Assembly (NCBI GenBank): GCA_021521415.1
Contig: JAIQDT010000106.1
Location: forward strand, 1,167,001 to 1,231,000
Length of the DNA stretch: 64,000 nucleotides
Origin: Bidens hawaiensis
Taxonomy: Eukaryota > Streptophyta > Magnoliopsida > Asterales > Asteraceae
Direction of reading: 5' to 3'
Shown here: positions 10,101 through 20,654 of the stretch, one piece after another
Numbering within the stretch: the first letter of the stretch is position 1
Layout: every line of letters starts with the position of its first letter
The notes under the pieces: model-generated
Database searches by the model: none
What the model was told of the DNA's origin: nothing
The model's input: only the letters and a program-made list of their open reading frames with translations
Program-made: the position numbers and the translations under genes

Positions 10101-12020
10101 GGTCTATATCTGCTAATTATATATAAGGAAGTTCAAAGCAATGGAAAAGTATATCCAAATCAACATAAAAATGTTATAACCAACTTGTCAAAGAAATAAA
10201 AAAGGATACGTTCCGTGCCAGATTCCATTCGGAACTTTTCTGCTGCATCGACATATCCCTCGGTGACAAGAAAATTCATAACCAACTTGTTCATGTCTTC
10301 TTTTTGAATTTTAACATCGTTAAGCTTTTTCTCCCATTCTTCCCTTGTTATCACCTTCTTTGAAGTAGCCTGCATATAACAAAAAAATAAAAATAACAAT
10401 AAAGAATCCACTTTTGGCATGTGTTTTCCTTAAAGACACGGTGAACTACATATTATGGCATTTTAAGTGACCCTCGTAGATATCAAATATGTTAAATGTA
10501 ACATTTGCAAGAAACCGATAAATTTCACATGAAGACTTCATCTCTTCATTGGTATAACACGTTCTCAAAACCTCACTCAATCTTAATATGAACAATTTTC
10601 TACCAAAAGAGGCCACAACATCTAACTAGACATGTAGTTCAAAAACGATAAACTTATTGCTCAGTTAATTAGATATTAGATGTATATAATGCATAGTTGC
10701 TAATAGCGAATAGCAGATGATAGCGACAAACTACCTACACGTTATGTAGCGATAACAATGAAATAGTGAGCGCTAATTTAAGTTTAGCGATACACTAGTA
10801 AAAAAATAGAAATTTTTTATATGCATCTTATATCTAAATACTCTCTTTTCATGTGTATATTTAACATGAAAAAGTTCTGCTTTTCACTAGGCAAAATTAT
10901 CGCCATATAACCTGCTTTTAAATCCTGAAATATCGCTATTCATCATGCTATTAGGGCGCAATACTCAGATAGTGACAGATTATCGCCTGGCTACACTATT
11001 TGCTATAGCGCTCATTACGAGCGCTATTAACAACTATGATATAATAGTACATATCAAAACAATTTAACCCAACCAACTACAACATGCATACAAGGATGAA
11101 AAAGGCAAAAAGCATGATCATTTGCTTGAATTGAACTAGCAAACTATGCTGATGTTATATGAAACTCATAAATCTAGATGCAAAACTCACTGCATCATGC
11201 ACAGATACTATGGTTGTAATTGAACCGAATGTTCGGCGGGAAGTTTGTTTATTCTGTTTCATTTAATAAATGAACGAAAATGAACAAGGAATTTCGTACG
11301 ATTAAATGAGCGACAGAACAGAGGCCATGCTCGTTCAATTGTGTTTGTAAACATTCAATAAGGCGTTTGTTCATGTCTGTTTATGTTTGTTCATTAAAGG
11401 TATTTTATAATTTTTTTTCAATGATTATTCTAATCTTTATCATATAGATATAAGCAAAGTTATTAACTTTAAAACAAATTTATATATGAGCATTATATCA
11501 TTAATTTAAATGTAAATAACATATGAATATAAATGTTAACCATCGACACCGACCATTCACAGTTAGCCAAATAAAATAAAACATTGTTCGTGTCCGTTCA
11601 TTTGTGTCTGTGTAAAATGCGAACTGTTCACAAACAAGTTCATATCTTTAACGATCGCCTGTCCGATAAAAGCTTAACAAACGAACATGAACAAGGCCTC
11701 ATGCGATTGGTCACAGCCCTAAATACCAACCTTCTAAGTAAACATATTAATAAATGTTTTGAGTAAATAATTAACACCAAATCAATTTAAAAAATTAGAA
11801 ACCCTAGACTCAAAAATCACAAAATTAACAACAAACCCATCAAAATTAAACACAAATAGCAAATACCCAGATACGATTACACTCTATTTGTTCACTGAAT
11901 CAACACCGATTCGAATATAAATTAATAATAATATTATCAACGAACATAAATGAATAATAATTATATTACCATGGCTTCAATCTCTGCTAGTTGACGGATT
12001 ACACTCCAAAATAATGACAT
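7164..12020 (-). CDS. GID8: GID8 homologue (LisH-CTLH-CRA), GID/CTLH E3 ligase scaffold subunit
   Basis: The six exons on the minus strand are 12020-11970, 10369-10210, 10112-10006, 9537-9406, 9314-9158 and 7285-7164, giving 729 nt and 242 residues. All junctions are GT-AG and keep frame. The protein starts [17 protein letters not shown], followed by [16 protein letters not shown]. It has a LisH motif at about residues 42-67 ([20 protein letters not shown]), a CTLH region at about 78-145 ([36 protein letters not shown]) and a CRA domain to the C-terminus, which ends TATLEDPPV. Length and order match eukaryotic GID8/TWA1, which bridges subunits of the GID/CTLH ubiquitin ligase and may act in nucleus and cytosol. 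The intron between exons 5 and 6 (1.87 kb) holds a PIF MITE; the intron between exons 3 and 4 holds a hAT MITE. The donor of exon 3 is weak (GAG|GTTCGT). No break is seen, so I consider the gene intact. Confidence 0.93.
8441..9087. mobile_element. PIF/Harbinger-like (Tourist-type) MITE in GID8 intron 5
   Basis: The left end GGTAGTGTTTGTTATGG and the right end, whose reverse complement is GGGTATGTTTGGTACGG, form imperfect inverted repeats, flanked on both sides by TAA. A three-base TAA/TTA duplication is diagnostic of PIF/Harbinger. The terminal regions repeat GGAATGGA motifs. The middle is AT-rich with no transposase. A second family member is at 50903-51683. Confidence 0.75.
9573..9947. mobile_element. 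hAT-like MITE (copy 2) in GID8 intron 3
   Basis: It begins TAGAGCTGCACAAACCGG and ends TTGCCTACCTCTG, with flanking 8-mers TTTATAAC and TTTAGAAC differing at one base. The interior is low-complexity CCGGTTTCGGTT-type sequence like the copies at 5930 and 12862. No coding capacity. Confidence 0.7.
10691..11039. mobile_element. Small TIR element in GID8 intron 1
   Basis: CATAGTTGCTAATAGCG at the left is mirrored by CGCTATTAACAACTATG at the right. ATATAAT occurs next to both ends, fitting a 7-8 bp target duplication and a hAT-type MITE. The interior contains repeated TAGCG motifs. Confidence 0.6.
11200..11725. repeat. Degenerate repeat rich in GTTCATTT/GAACGAA motifs in GID8 intron 1
   Basis: Sequence with GAACCGAATGTTCG at the left and a right end containing CACAGCCCTAAAT resembles a decayed hAT-type non-autonomous element. 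The ends do not pair well and no target duplication was found, so this call is weak. No exon is visible in it. Confidence 0.3.
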
Positions 12021-15010
12021 CAGTTTGCTTCCAAATCCATCTAATGATTTTGATCACTTAATATTTTTTTTATTTTTGAGTTTTGAATATATTTTGTTAT
12101 TATAGATCGAAGATCAACAGTGGTTTTATTATTTTTATTTTATTATATTATATACATAAGCGTGTATTGAAGGATGAATACTATGAAGATTATTTGTTTC
12201 GAAAATGGCCCTTGAGGTTTGGATTATTTACAGTTTTCAACTTGATGTTAAAAAGGTGATTTTTTAAAATACTTGATGTAAGGGAGACAAGCACGAGAAA
12301 AGGTACGCTACGTTCGGTTCGGTTTGGGTATTGTTATATTGGTTTTAATTATTTTGTTATTTATTTTTTATATGCGCAATTTTATTATACACGCGTTTTA
12401 TATAATTTTATTAATTTTAGTTTTTTTGGGTCACTTTCATGGTTTTATTTGTTCATTTTAAGTTTTTAGGTAGCTAGAAGTTTGTCTGAAAGTTATTAAT
12501 TCGTTTTCAGGTGTATTATATATTACAGTACTTCAAACTTCAAGTGATGAGTGATGATTGGAAAATGCTTGTTTGGTTCTGGTTCGGTTTGTAAACAAGT
12601 TGAGCGGTACTCGTTTGATTTTTACTCAGTTTGTAAACAAATAGATTGGCTCGGTTCGGTTTGTAAATGAGCCAAGCACGAGCAAACCTTCGCTCGGTTA
12701 GATTCAACTCGTGAAGACGTGAACAACCCTACTTTATTAGAAGATTAGAACATTCGCATTGTATCGTCATCCCCATCCATGTAATTTAACTTAAAAAATA
12801 CACATTTATTCTAGAGATTTGTTTATCTTTTTAAAAATTTTCACATTCAATTCCACATATCTAGAGGTGTACAAAATACCCAAACCGAACCGGTTTGATC
12901 CATGGATGGTCAAACCCAGTTTGACTTAAACCGGTTTGATTTATAAACCGGTTTATAAGCAAGATAGGCCGGTCTGGTCCTCGTCGATTCGGTCATGTTT
13001 AGAAACGGTTTTCCTCAAACCGGGTCAGTTTTATAACGGGTTTGCTAGATGTTAAGGGGAACCGTTCCTGAAATTGACAGTTTGGGTGAAACCGGGTTTA
13101 ATATCAAACCGGTTCGGTTTGCATAAAACCAATTTTTTTACACCTCTACACATATCTATTAGAATTTAGAACTAGAAGCAAATATTTTGGGCTTCAAATC
13201 CAAATCAGGAAGTAAGCAGCCCATTAGAAGCAATTGGGCTTACGAATTCCACTCACATTCGCTTTGGTAGTAAAAACGTTTTCTTGTTTTTCTTAATTAA
13301 GTCGTGTATGTGCATGCCATATTAGCGAAAATAAGGCTCACGTGGGAGGGCTGGTGTCGTTTTTGGGTGTAATGGCTATAAATTAGTGGGTTGGTTTTCT
13401 CCTTTGTTGGTGTTTTGTTTCGGTGTTTGTTGTGGTGTTTCCAGCGTCTTGCTAGTTTAATGAAATTTTCTTTTGTTGAAGTTCGAAAAAAAAAGGTATA
13501 TATTTTATCAAGTCATCCCATCATTAAATAAATCTGAAAGCCATAAAAATATTATTTTGCTTTAATTTATGTATGTATGTATGTACGTATGTATGTATGC
13601 ATGCATGTTCGGACAAATTTGGAGAAGATTATAAAGGAACTAAATAAAGTTTATAAATTTTATCATGTCTGATGTAAAAAAAGGCTGAATCTGCTCAAAT
13701 CTATATTGATTTCTAAAACATATATAAGTACCATTAAAGTGTGCATATAATGTAAAATTATAATAGTAAGAACACCTTTAATCAATGATTTTTTTTTCAT
13801 CACAATCTATATGTCATCCTTTAATATTTTTTTAAATTAGTTTAACAAGTAAAAAGACTAGGCAATGTTATAAATGATTTAATTTGCAAAGCATTTGAAA
13901 ATATCAATTGCAACACCAATGGGACCATACCTATGTTTTCTTATTCTGCCGACATTAAAATCAAACTCAAAGAGATACTATATTTCTATATTACTTTATC
14001 TTTAACGAAGGCTTGAGTCGATAAAAGAAACTATTGCTAATACAAAGTATGAATTAAATACTAGTATATACTTTTTATTTAAATACAACTATAGAAACTC
14101 AAAAGGCATAATGGTTTGTCACATATACTTAGAGCTAATAGTTCGTCTAATAATAACAAAGTTTAATTAGTCGTGTTTCGCTATTAACACTCTTATTTTA
14201 ATTTAACTACATGATTATCCAATCTTTAACTTTAATATTGTTTTATCGTTATGCACTATATTTGTAAACTAGCTTTTATCCCCCGTATTACGGTGTTATT
14301 TTACATGTTTCGTTTATAACGTTTTTATATTTTTTTGGATTTTAATTTTATTTATTGTAAGGAAGTTAATAATTTGATGATAAAAGAGTTTCACAAATGA
14401 ATGAAATGTTATAATCCGGTTTAAAAGCTATCTGGGTTTGGTGATACCCATGAACCGTTTATTTTTTATTATAAATTTGTTTAATATATTTTTTTTAAAA
14501 AATAAGATATTAATTTTTAGTATGTCCCTGTCTTATAGGATTTTAATATCAAATATTTGATAAGATTAATTTTTAATATAATGAGATGTTATAACCAGTT
14601 TAAGAGCTATTTGGGTTTGGTGAGACCCATACCCGTGAATTCAGGTCAAATATATGAGAATGATTCATTTATAAATAAAACAATCTGATGAATTAAAAGA
14701 CTTTTTGGATGTTTCATTTATCTATATTTAAGATATTTAACAAATCTGAGGGGTGTGAGTATAAATATCATTTTGGATATTGATATAAGATGACAAATGT
14801 GTAGCTTTCTTCATTGTGGTAAGCCCCTTAGACTATCTTTTAATAACATCATAAATGGTTAATAGAAAGTTGGTGGGTGGTCTGTTTTCTTCAAAATCTA
14901 GCTGGATCACGGTTGTATGCAACATTCACCACCAAATATTGAAAAAGAAATATATGCATTGTATCTTTTATGACTACTCTTTGATGAGTTTTAACTTTTA
15001 AATAAGGGTA
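12021..15010. other. Intergenic region between GID8 and the gypsy element
   Basis: This is the upstream region of the GID8 homologue and then AT-rich DNA. It contains a hAT MITE (12862-13148), a TATG microsatellite (about 13569-13608) and a possible LINE 3' tail near 13290-13497, ending in a nine-A run after GTTTAATGAAATTTTC. A direct duplication around GCTATYTGGGTTTGGTGA lies near 14428 and 14609. No gene is supported. Confidence 0.5.
12862..13148. mobile_element. hAT-like MITE (copy 3) with a perfect 8-bp TSD
   Basis: The termini TAGAGGTGTACAAA and TTTTTTTACACCTCTA are inverted. The 8-mer CACATATC flanks it on both sides (12854-12861 and 13149-13156), as expected for hAT insertion. The interior is an AACCGG/GGTTTGA-rich repeat without coding capacity. 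It lies about 840 bp upstream of the GID8 start codon. Confidence 0.85.
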
Positions 15011-15421
15011 TGAAGAAACATAAAATCAATCTGACCTGATTCAAGATGATGTTCGAGATGAACGAACCACGTCTTCGTCTTCCTCTCCAGTAGCTCGAGA
15101 TCTGTCATGGAAATATGGGGGGGGGGGGGGGGTGGAGGTGACTGCTAAGAGTTTCCTCTTGTTTACAGACACAAAAATATATGTGGAGGCCAAGTGTCCA
15201 AGAAGGGATCCCCTCAATGAAAGATGAAGGCCCCTTATACAGAAACTCCATGGCTACCATCATGAAACCCTAACCGTATTGGGCCAGGCCTGATTAGGGG
15301 TTACCTCCATAACCCCCTAGCCCATTGGGCATTGGTTAGTAAACAATAATAATATAACAAATATAATATAAAACACAATAAGTAAAAGGTCGTACCGGGT
15401 ATTTAGGACCCTACCTCCACA
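15011..15421 (-). repeat. 3' LTR of the Tat element
   Basis: On the minus strand this starts TGTGGAGGTAGGG and ends GTTTCTTCA. By eye it differs from the partner LTR at about 20 substitutions, one 10-bp indel and a G-run, which is 16 G long here (15117-15132). That is about 5% divergence, indicating an old insertion. Confidence 0.9.
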
Positions 15422-15626
15422 AGTCCCCCCAGTCCAGTGCTGCTCCTGGGCGTGCAAGCGGTTAGGTGGAGTTCTGGACTTATTAGGAGTGCTTGTTCGG
15501 TTTTTCCGACCCGGTGCTTCCCAAATGTACTTTTTTTGCATATATTTCTACTTAGCTTCGGGTTGTAAGAGGTTTTAATCATGATGGCGTGTTGAGCAGA
15601 GCGGAGCGTGTCCAGTCTTGTATTCA

Positions 15627-15985
15627 GCGCGGAACCGTATGGGTTTATAAGGATTCCCAACCTTTATATTCGGCGCTATAGCCGTATGGGTTTATAAGGA
15701 TTCCCAACCTTTAAGTATGGCGTGTAGCCGTATGTGTTTATGAGGATCCCAACCTTTAAGTTTGGCGCGTAGCCGTATGGGTTTATGAGGATTCCCAACC
15801 TTTAAGTTTGGCGCGTGGCAGTATGGGTTTATGAGGATTCCCAACCTTTAAGTTTGGCGCGTGGCAGTATGGGTTTATGAGGATTCCCAACCTTTAAGTT
15901 TGGCGCGTAGCCGTATGGGTTTATGAGGATTCCCAACCTTTTTAAGTTTGGCGCGTAGCCGTATGGGTTTACGGGTTTATGATGC
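15627..15985 (-). repeat. 46-bp tandem array in the 3' untranslated region of the Tat element
   Basis: About seven and a half copies of a 46-47 bp unit occur. Each contains CCGTATGGGTTTATGAGG, then ATTCCCAACCTTTAAG, then TTTGGCGCGTAG (plus-strand reading). Two adjacent copies are identical. The array lies between the end of pol and the 3' LTR, a hypervariable zone in Tat elements that is known to seed satellite repeats. Confidence 0.85.
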
Positions 15986-15989
15986 GCAA

Positions 15990-16097
15990 ATGGATGCTTT
16001 TGACCAACTGCATTTTCCCGTCCGGGACGCTATCCAAAGCTTCGCTGCGGCGGCGGATGGCGTTCGCCAGCTCCGCGACTATCTTCGTGAAGAATAA
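15990..16097 (+). CDS. Short open frame antisense to the retrotransposon
   Basis: Starting at ATG 15990, 35 codons on the plus strand run opposite to gag-pol and end at TAA 16095-16097. The peptide begins MDAFDQLHFPVRDAIQSF and includes AAADGVRQLRDYL. It is GC-richer than its flanks, and AT-rich sequence resembling a 3' untranslated region follows. Antisense ORFs between pol and the 3' LTR are known in some Tat-group elements. This could be the tail of one whose upstream part was replaced by the tandem array. I do not recognise the peptide, and it may be chance. Confidence 0.3.
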   Translation: MDAFDQLHFPVRDAIQSFAAAADGVRQLRDYLREE

Positions 16098-16426
16098 TTT
16101 TGTTGTATATATTATTTTTTTCTTGTTCCTGTAATCTCTTTTTTGAATGTATATATGGCATGGATTTTACATTGTCTTGTATGAGTACAATATAAATGTG
16201 TGTGAGCTAAATCCGTCATGTATCCAAAATATAGGATTATGATAAGTATTGGCACGCAGGCCTATCCGTACAGGAACTAATATTCTAACACATTTTAAAT
16301 TGGGTAATCGCGCAACTATATTTGTATTAGTGTCATTTCAAATAACGAAGTTTGGTACGCAGACCGAAATAGCAGGAACACAGGCCAGTAAGGGGGCGCG
16401 CAGGCCTGAAACAAAAATTCAAACTT

Positions 16427-18445
16427 CTAAATATAACACCTTCGCAATTGTGCGACGTTCCAAGTCCTGGGAATAGGAGTATCATCCAATTTTTCAGCTT
16501 GTATGCACCCTTTCCCAGTATTTAGACAATTTCGTATGGGCGGGCCTTCCCAAGTCGGTGCTAATTTTCCTGGCAATTCGGCATTTGATGCTTCGTTGTT
16601 GCGAAAGACGTAGTCCCCTTTGTGGAATTCGCAGATTTTCACCCGCGTATCGTAATATTTTTGAAGTTGGCTCTTGTATTTGCTTTCGCGTATGGCCGCC
16701 AACTCTCTTCTTTCTTCTAAGAGGTCCAGGTTCAACCGGAGCTCTTTTTCATTATCAGCAACCAAAAGCATTCGTGCGGATGAGACACTGACTTCGGCCG
16801 GAATCATTGCTTCCGTCCCACAAGTTAAACTGAACGGGGTTTCTGAGTTACTTGTTTTCTTGCTGGTTCGATGCGCCCATAGAACATGAGGAAATTCGTC
16901 CACCCAACCTGCTCGTGTGGTTCCCAACCGTGCTTTTATACCCTCTTTTATACTCCTGTTTGCTCGCTCCACCTGCCCATTGGCTTGCGGATGGGCTACC
17001 GATGTGAACACTTGGTTTATGTGGAGCTCCGACAACCACTCTTGCAGGGTTTTGTCAGCAAACTGTGTACCGTTATCACTTACTATCGTCTGGGGAAGTC
17101 CGAAACGACAGATTATGTATTCCCAAAGGAATTTTTTGACGTTTGCCGCCGTGATATGAGCAAGTGGTTTGGCTTCTACCCACTTGGTGAAGTAATCAAT
17201 TGCTACGAGCAAAAACTTAATCCGTCCAGGCGCCTCTAGGAATGGTCCCATGATATCTATGGCCCACTTCTGGAAAGGCCACGCCGAGGTTACTGGCACC
17301 AGGTGGTTTTGTGGTCTCAAGGTTTGGGGCGCATGCCTCTGATAGGCGTCGCACTTCCGGATTTCTTTGACTGCGTCCATGTGCATTCCTGGCCAGTAAT
17401 ACCCGGCGTTCATTATCTTTGCTACGACCATCCTTGGGCCCGCGTGTAGGCCATAAATGTCTTCATGTGTTTCTCGTATGACGTAGTTAGATTCTTCTGC
17501 GTCTACGCATCTGAGCAGTGGGCCAAGGAATGACTTTCTGAACAGAATCCCATCGTGTATTTGATACCACAACGCCTTATGGCGGATCTTTCGTGCCTCT
17601 GCCTTATCTTCCGGGAGAGCGCTAGAAGACAAGTAAGTCCGGATAGGTTCCATCCAGGTCGTTGCTCCGGTCTGGATGACCAGAACTTGGCGTTGCGGGA
17701 CAGATAGAGTGTCCAGAACCTCGATTCTGACATCTCTGCCCATGTGTTCGAAATTGGTGGATGCCAACTTGCTTAGAGCATCCGCGGGTCGATTATCACT
17801 TCTTTTAATGTGGACCACTTTGCACGAAGTGAACTGTTGCATGAGGTCTTTAGCCTGGGACAGATATGAAGCCATGACGTCGTTTTTAGCTTCATACGTC
17901 CCTGAGACATGTCCTGCAATAAGCATGGAATCGACCCGAGCTTCCAGAAATTTCACCCCGAGTTTTTTCGCAATCCGCAACCCTGCCAGAAATGCCTCAT
18001 ATTCAGCTTCATTATTTGTGCTTTTGAAGTTTAATTTGATGGCATATGTGAATTCTTGGCCTTCTGGGTTGACTAGCTTTAAACCCGCGCCCGATCCCTC
18101 CCCGCTTGATGCTCCATTCGTGAACAGAGTCCATTATTGACTTTCGTCGGAGGGGGTCGGGGGTTGCTGCTCGAACAAGCATTCTTGGACTTTTCTGGTT
18201 GGTACTTCTGTGACAAAGTCTAACAAGACCTGTCCTTTGATTGCGGGCCTGGGTTTATACTCGATTGAGTGTTCGCCTAGTTCAATTGCCCACTTTGGGC
18301 AAGTCTTCCGGACAACTCAGGCTTGGTCAGCATGTTCTTCAACTTGTAATCAGTTAACACATGTATCGGGTGACCTTGGAAGTACCTTTTTAACCTTCGC
18401 GCCGCGTATACTAGTGCTAGAACAAGTTTTTCGAGCATCGAGTAC
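16427..18445 (-). pseudogene. Tat pol, C-terminal half: end of RNase H, archaeal-type RNase H, integrase
   Basis: Reading the minus strand from 18445, the end of the first RNase H is followed by a second RNase H. In this second domain an in-frame TAA (18133-18135 region) precedes WTLFTNGASSGEG, where the usual catalytic FTDG aspartate is Asn. A continuous 517-codon frame (17980-16427) then carries the rest of this domain (EARVDSMLIAGHV, HIKRSDNRPADALSKLA). The integrase follows, with D in WAIDIMGPF, D in VSDNGTQF and E in NGQVERANRS intact. The zinc-binding region has HEDIYGLH but reads KCDAYQRH, so its last Cys is Tyr. The frame ends AQLRRCYI. Stop, Asn and Tyr changes are consistent with C-to-T/G-to-A decay. 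Confidence 0.85.
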
Positions 18446-18450
18446 CGAGT

Positions 18451-20649
18451 TGTCACACCCCAACCTACAACGGAATATGCCGGGGCGCGGCATAATTATA
18501 TCATAGCTCAAAAGACACTAAAATAAATCCATGTGTCAATATCTAAATTATTAAATTCATATTATTCAAGTACGCAAAAGCACAAACATTGTCTCATAGA
18601 AATAAACATAATAATTAAATAAAAAGAAATAAATGGTCTTTAATTCATCATGTATCCTAAGGTACAACTACTCTTTAATCCCTTGTTTCTTCATCCAATA
18701 TAGCTACCTGCGCCATGCGGGAAAATACATAGTTTGTCAACATAAAGTTGAGCAAGTAATCACGGTTTTTAAATACATATAATATAAAAATGACAATTCC
18801 TTGCGATAATATGTAATACTACAACTAGCATAACAACAATATAACAATAATATAAAAGTTGTCTTTTCACTCGAATCCCATGGATAAGGAGCTACTCCGA
18901 CGGCGTATGATCATACTATGAGGATGAGGATGAGATACCAACCACCAAAACATAAAATAAACACATAGTCACATTTGCACGTACAACTAATTGAGCAATA
19001 TCATATAACGCAAATAGTGGAATTGTAGTGAAAAATGATTTAACGCATAACGCCCTCAAAATGTAACACGGTAAAAAGGGGGATGTGAATTACTTACCTT
19101 ATGTGTGGATTAAATGAGCATGAGATAATAATAAATAGTGAGAAAGAACACGTTCAAGCCTTCGAGATACGTCAACAAGGATGCCCTAATTGTTTAACGA
19201 TAGTATTAATAAATGAGGAAAAGACCCAATAATGATTTGAGATTCGATGACATATTATTAGTAATTATTGCAAATTAATCAGTTTGATAAATGGGAGTCG
19301 TTTAGGTTTTCAAGTAAATGAATTATAATAACACATAACCGATATTAAGCATTGATAACATTATATATTAACTTAAAATCAAATTCGTATATATAACTAG
19401 ATCGATTTAGTACCATAAATAAATGCCTTATTTATTGTTATTATACTTAAGATTATTATTATTATGAATATTATTATTATTATTAGGTAACTAATATAAG
19501 TGATATATCATATTCAGATTTTCAAGTAAATGAATTATAATAACACATAACCGATATTAAGCATTGATAACATTATATATTAACTTAAAATCAAATTCGT
19601 ATATATAACTAGATCGATTTAGTACCATAAATAAATAGATATGACTAAATAAATAATTAAAATAATATTTGTTTAATAGTATTGTATGTGCATGTGAATA
19701 AATAAATAAATAGAGAAATATGAATAAAAAAATATTTGTTTCATATGCATATATATGTATGTTTATGTGTATGTATGTATACATACTTATGATGCGAAGC
19801 CATGGCCAAAATAACAGTTTCAAGGTTCGATTTCGTTAAAACAAAGTTTATTTAACCTTATATTATGATTATAATAAAATTAAAACAAAGATTTAAGCAA
19901 AAATAAAACAAATATGAAAAAACGTCCAGGGGGTTCGAACCCGTGCCTGGACCGGTTCCAGTAGCTTTACACGAGACGCACCAGCCATCAGGCTGGTGCT
20001 TTAGTTTGCGTTTCATAACAGTTTTTAAAACATATAACCAGATACACCCAGTACCTAATTTCCATTACAAAACCCTAGAAGTTAAATCCGTTGATTCGTT
20101 TGTTGTATGTTAAAATTAGGTTAGGGTTATTGTTCAGCAGACATAAACGATTGATAATCATAACCCAATTACTCGAATTGATGAAGGAAACAGAGGAGAA
20201 CGACGAACAGAGGTCGCAGCTTGGACTCGGACCCAAATTAGGTCTTAGCAGCTTCGTTTTTAACAATTGGGTTAGGGTTTAGCGTCGCGAGGATGATAGG
20301 ATGCTGTGTGCACGATTAATTGTATTATAATTGTGTTTATATAGTGTTTTAGAGCCCAAGTTAGCCGTGGTATACATTGATTTAATTAGCTGTCAATTTG
20401 ATTCGTTTTCTATAATTATAGTGTCGGTGTGATTGTGTATTAACGGAGAATCGTTTTTATAAAGTTAATTTCGCGATTGGGGCCGAAAAACACGAGTTGC
20501 CATAGAGGGTTAGGTTTGTATATTTTGGATAGTTAAATAATTAAAAATAATAATTAAACAAATGGAAATCTTTTATTGATAATTTACCCGTCTAAGAACC
20601 GGGTCAGGTAATGATTACAAAATATGAACGGAAAACCCAAAATGTTACA
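18451..20649. mobile_element. Solo LTR inserted in the Tat pol gene
   Basis: It begins TGTCACACCCCAACC and ends AAATGTTACA, and the 5-mer CGAGT flanks it exactly (18446-18450 and 20650-20654). It splits the RNase H reading frame: TDAETR lies on one side and the continuation YSMLEKLVLAL-like sequence on the other. Size (2.2 kb) and ends resemble chromovirus (Tekay-type) gypsy LTRs, an inference. A 120-bp segment beginning TTTTCAAGTAAATG is duplicated inside it (about 19307 and 19519). Confidence 0.9.
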
Positions 20650-20654
20650 CGAGT

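Noticed and set aside
19557..19823. Ile/Tyr-rich minus-strand frame
   Set aside because: It lies inside the solo LTR in TATG/TATA-rich sequence and partly in its internal duplication.
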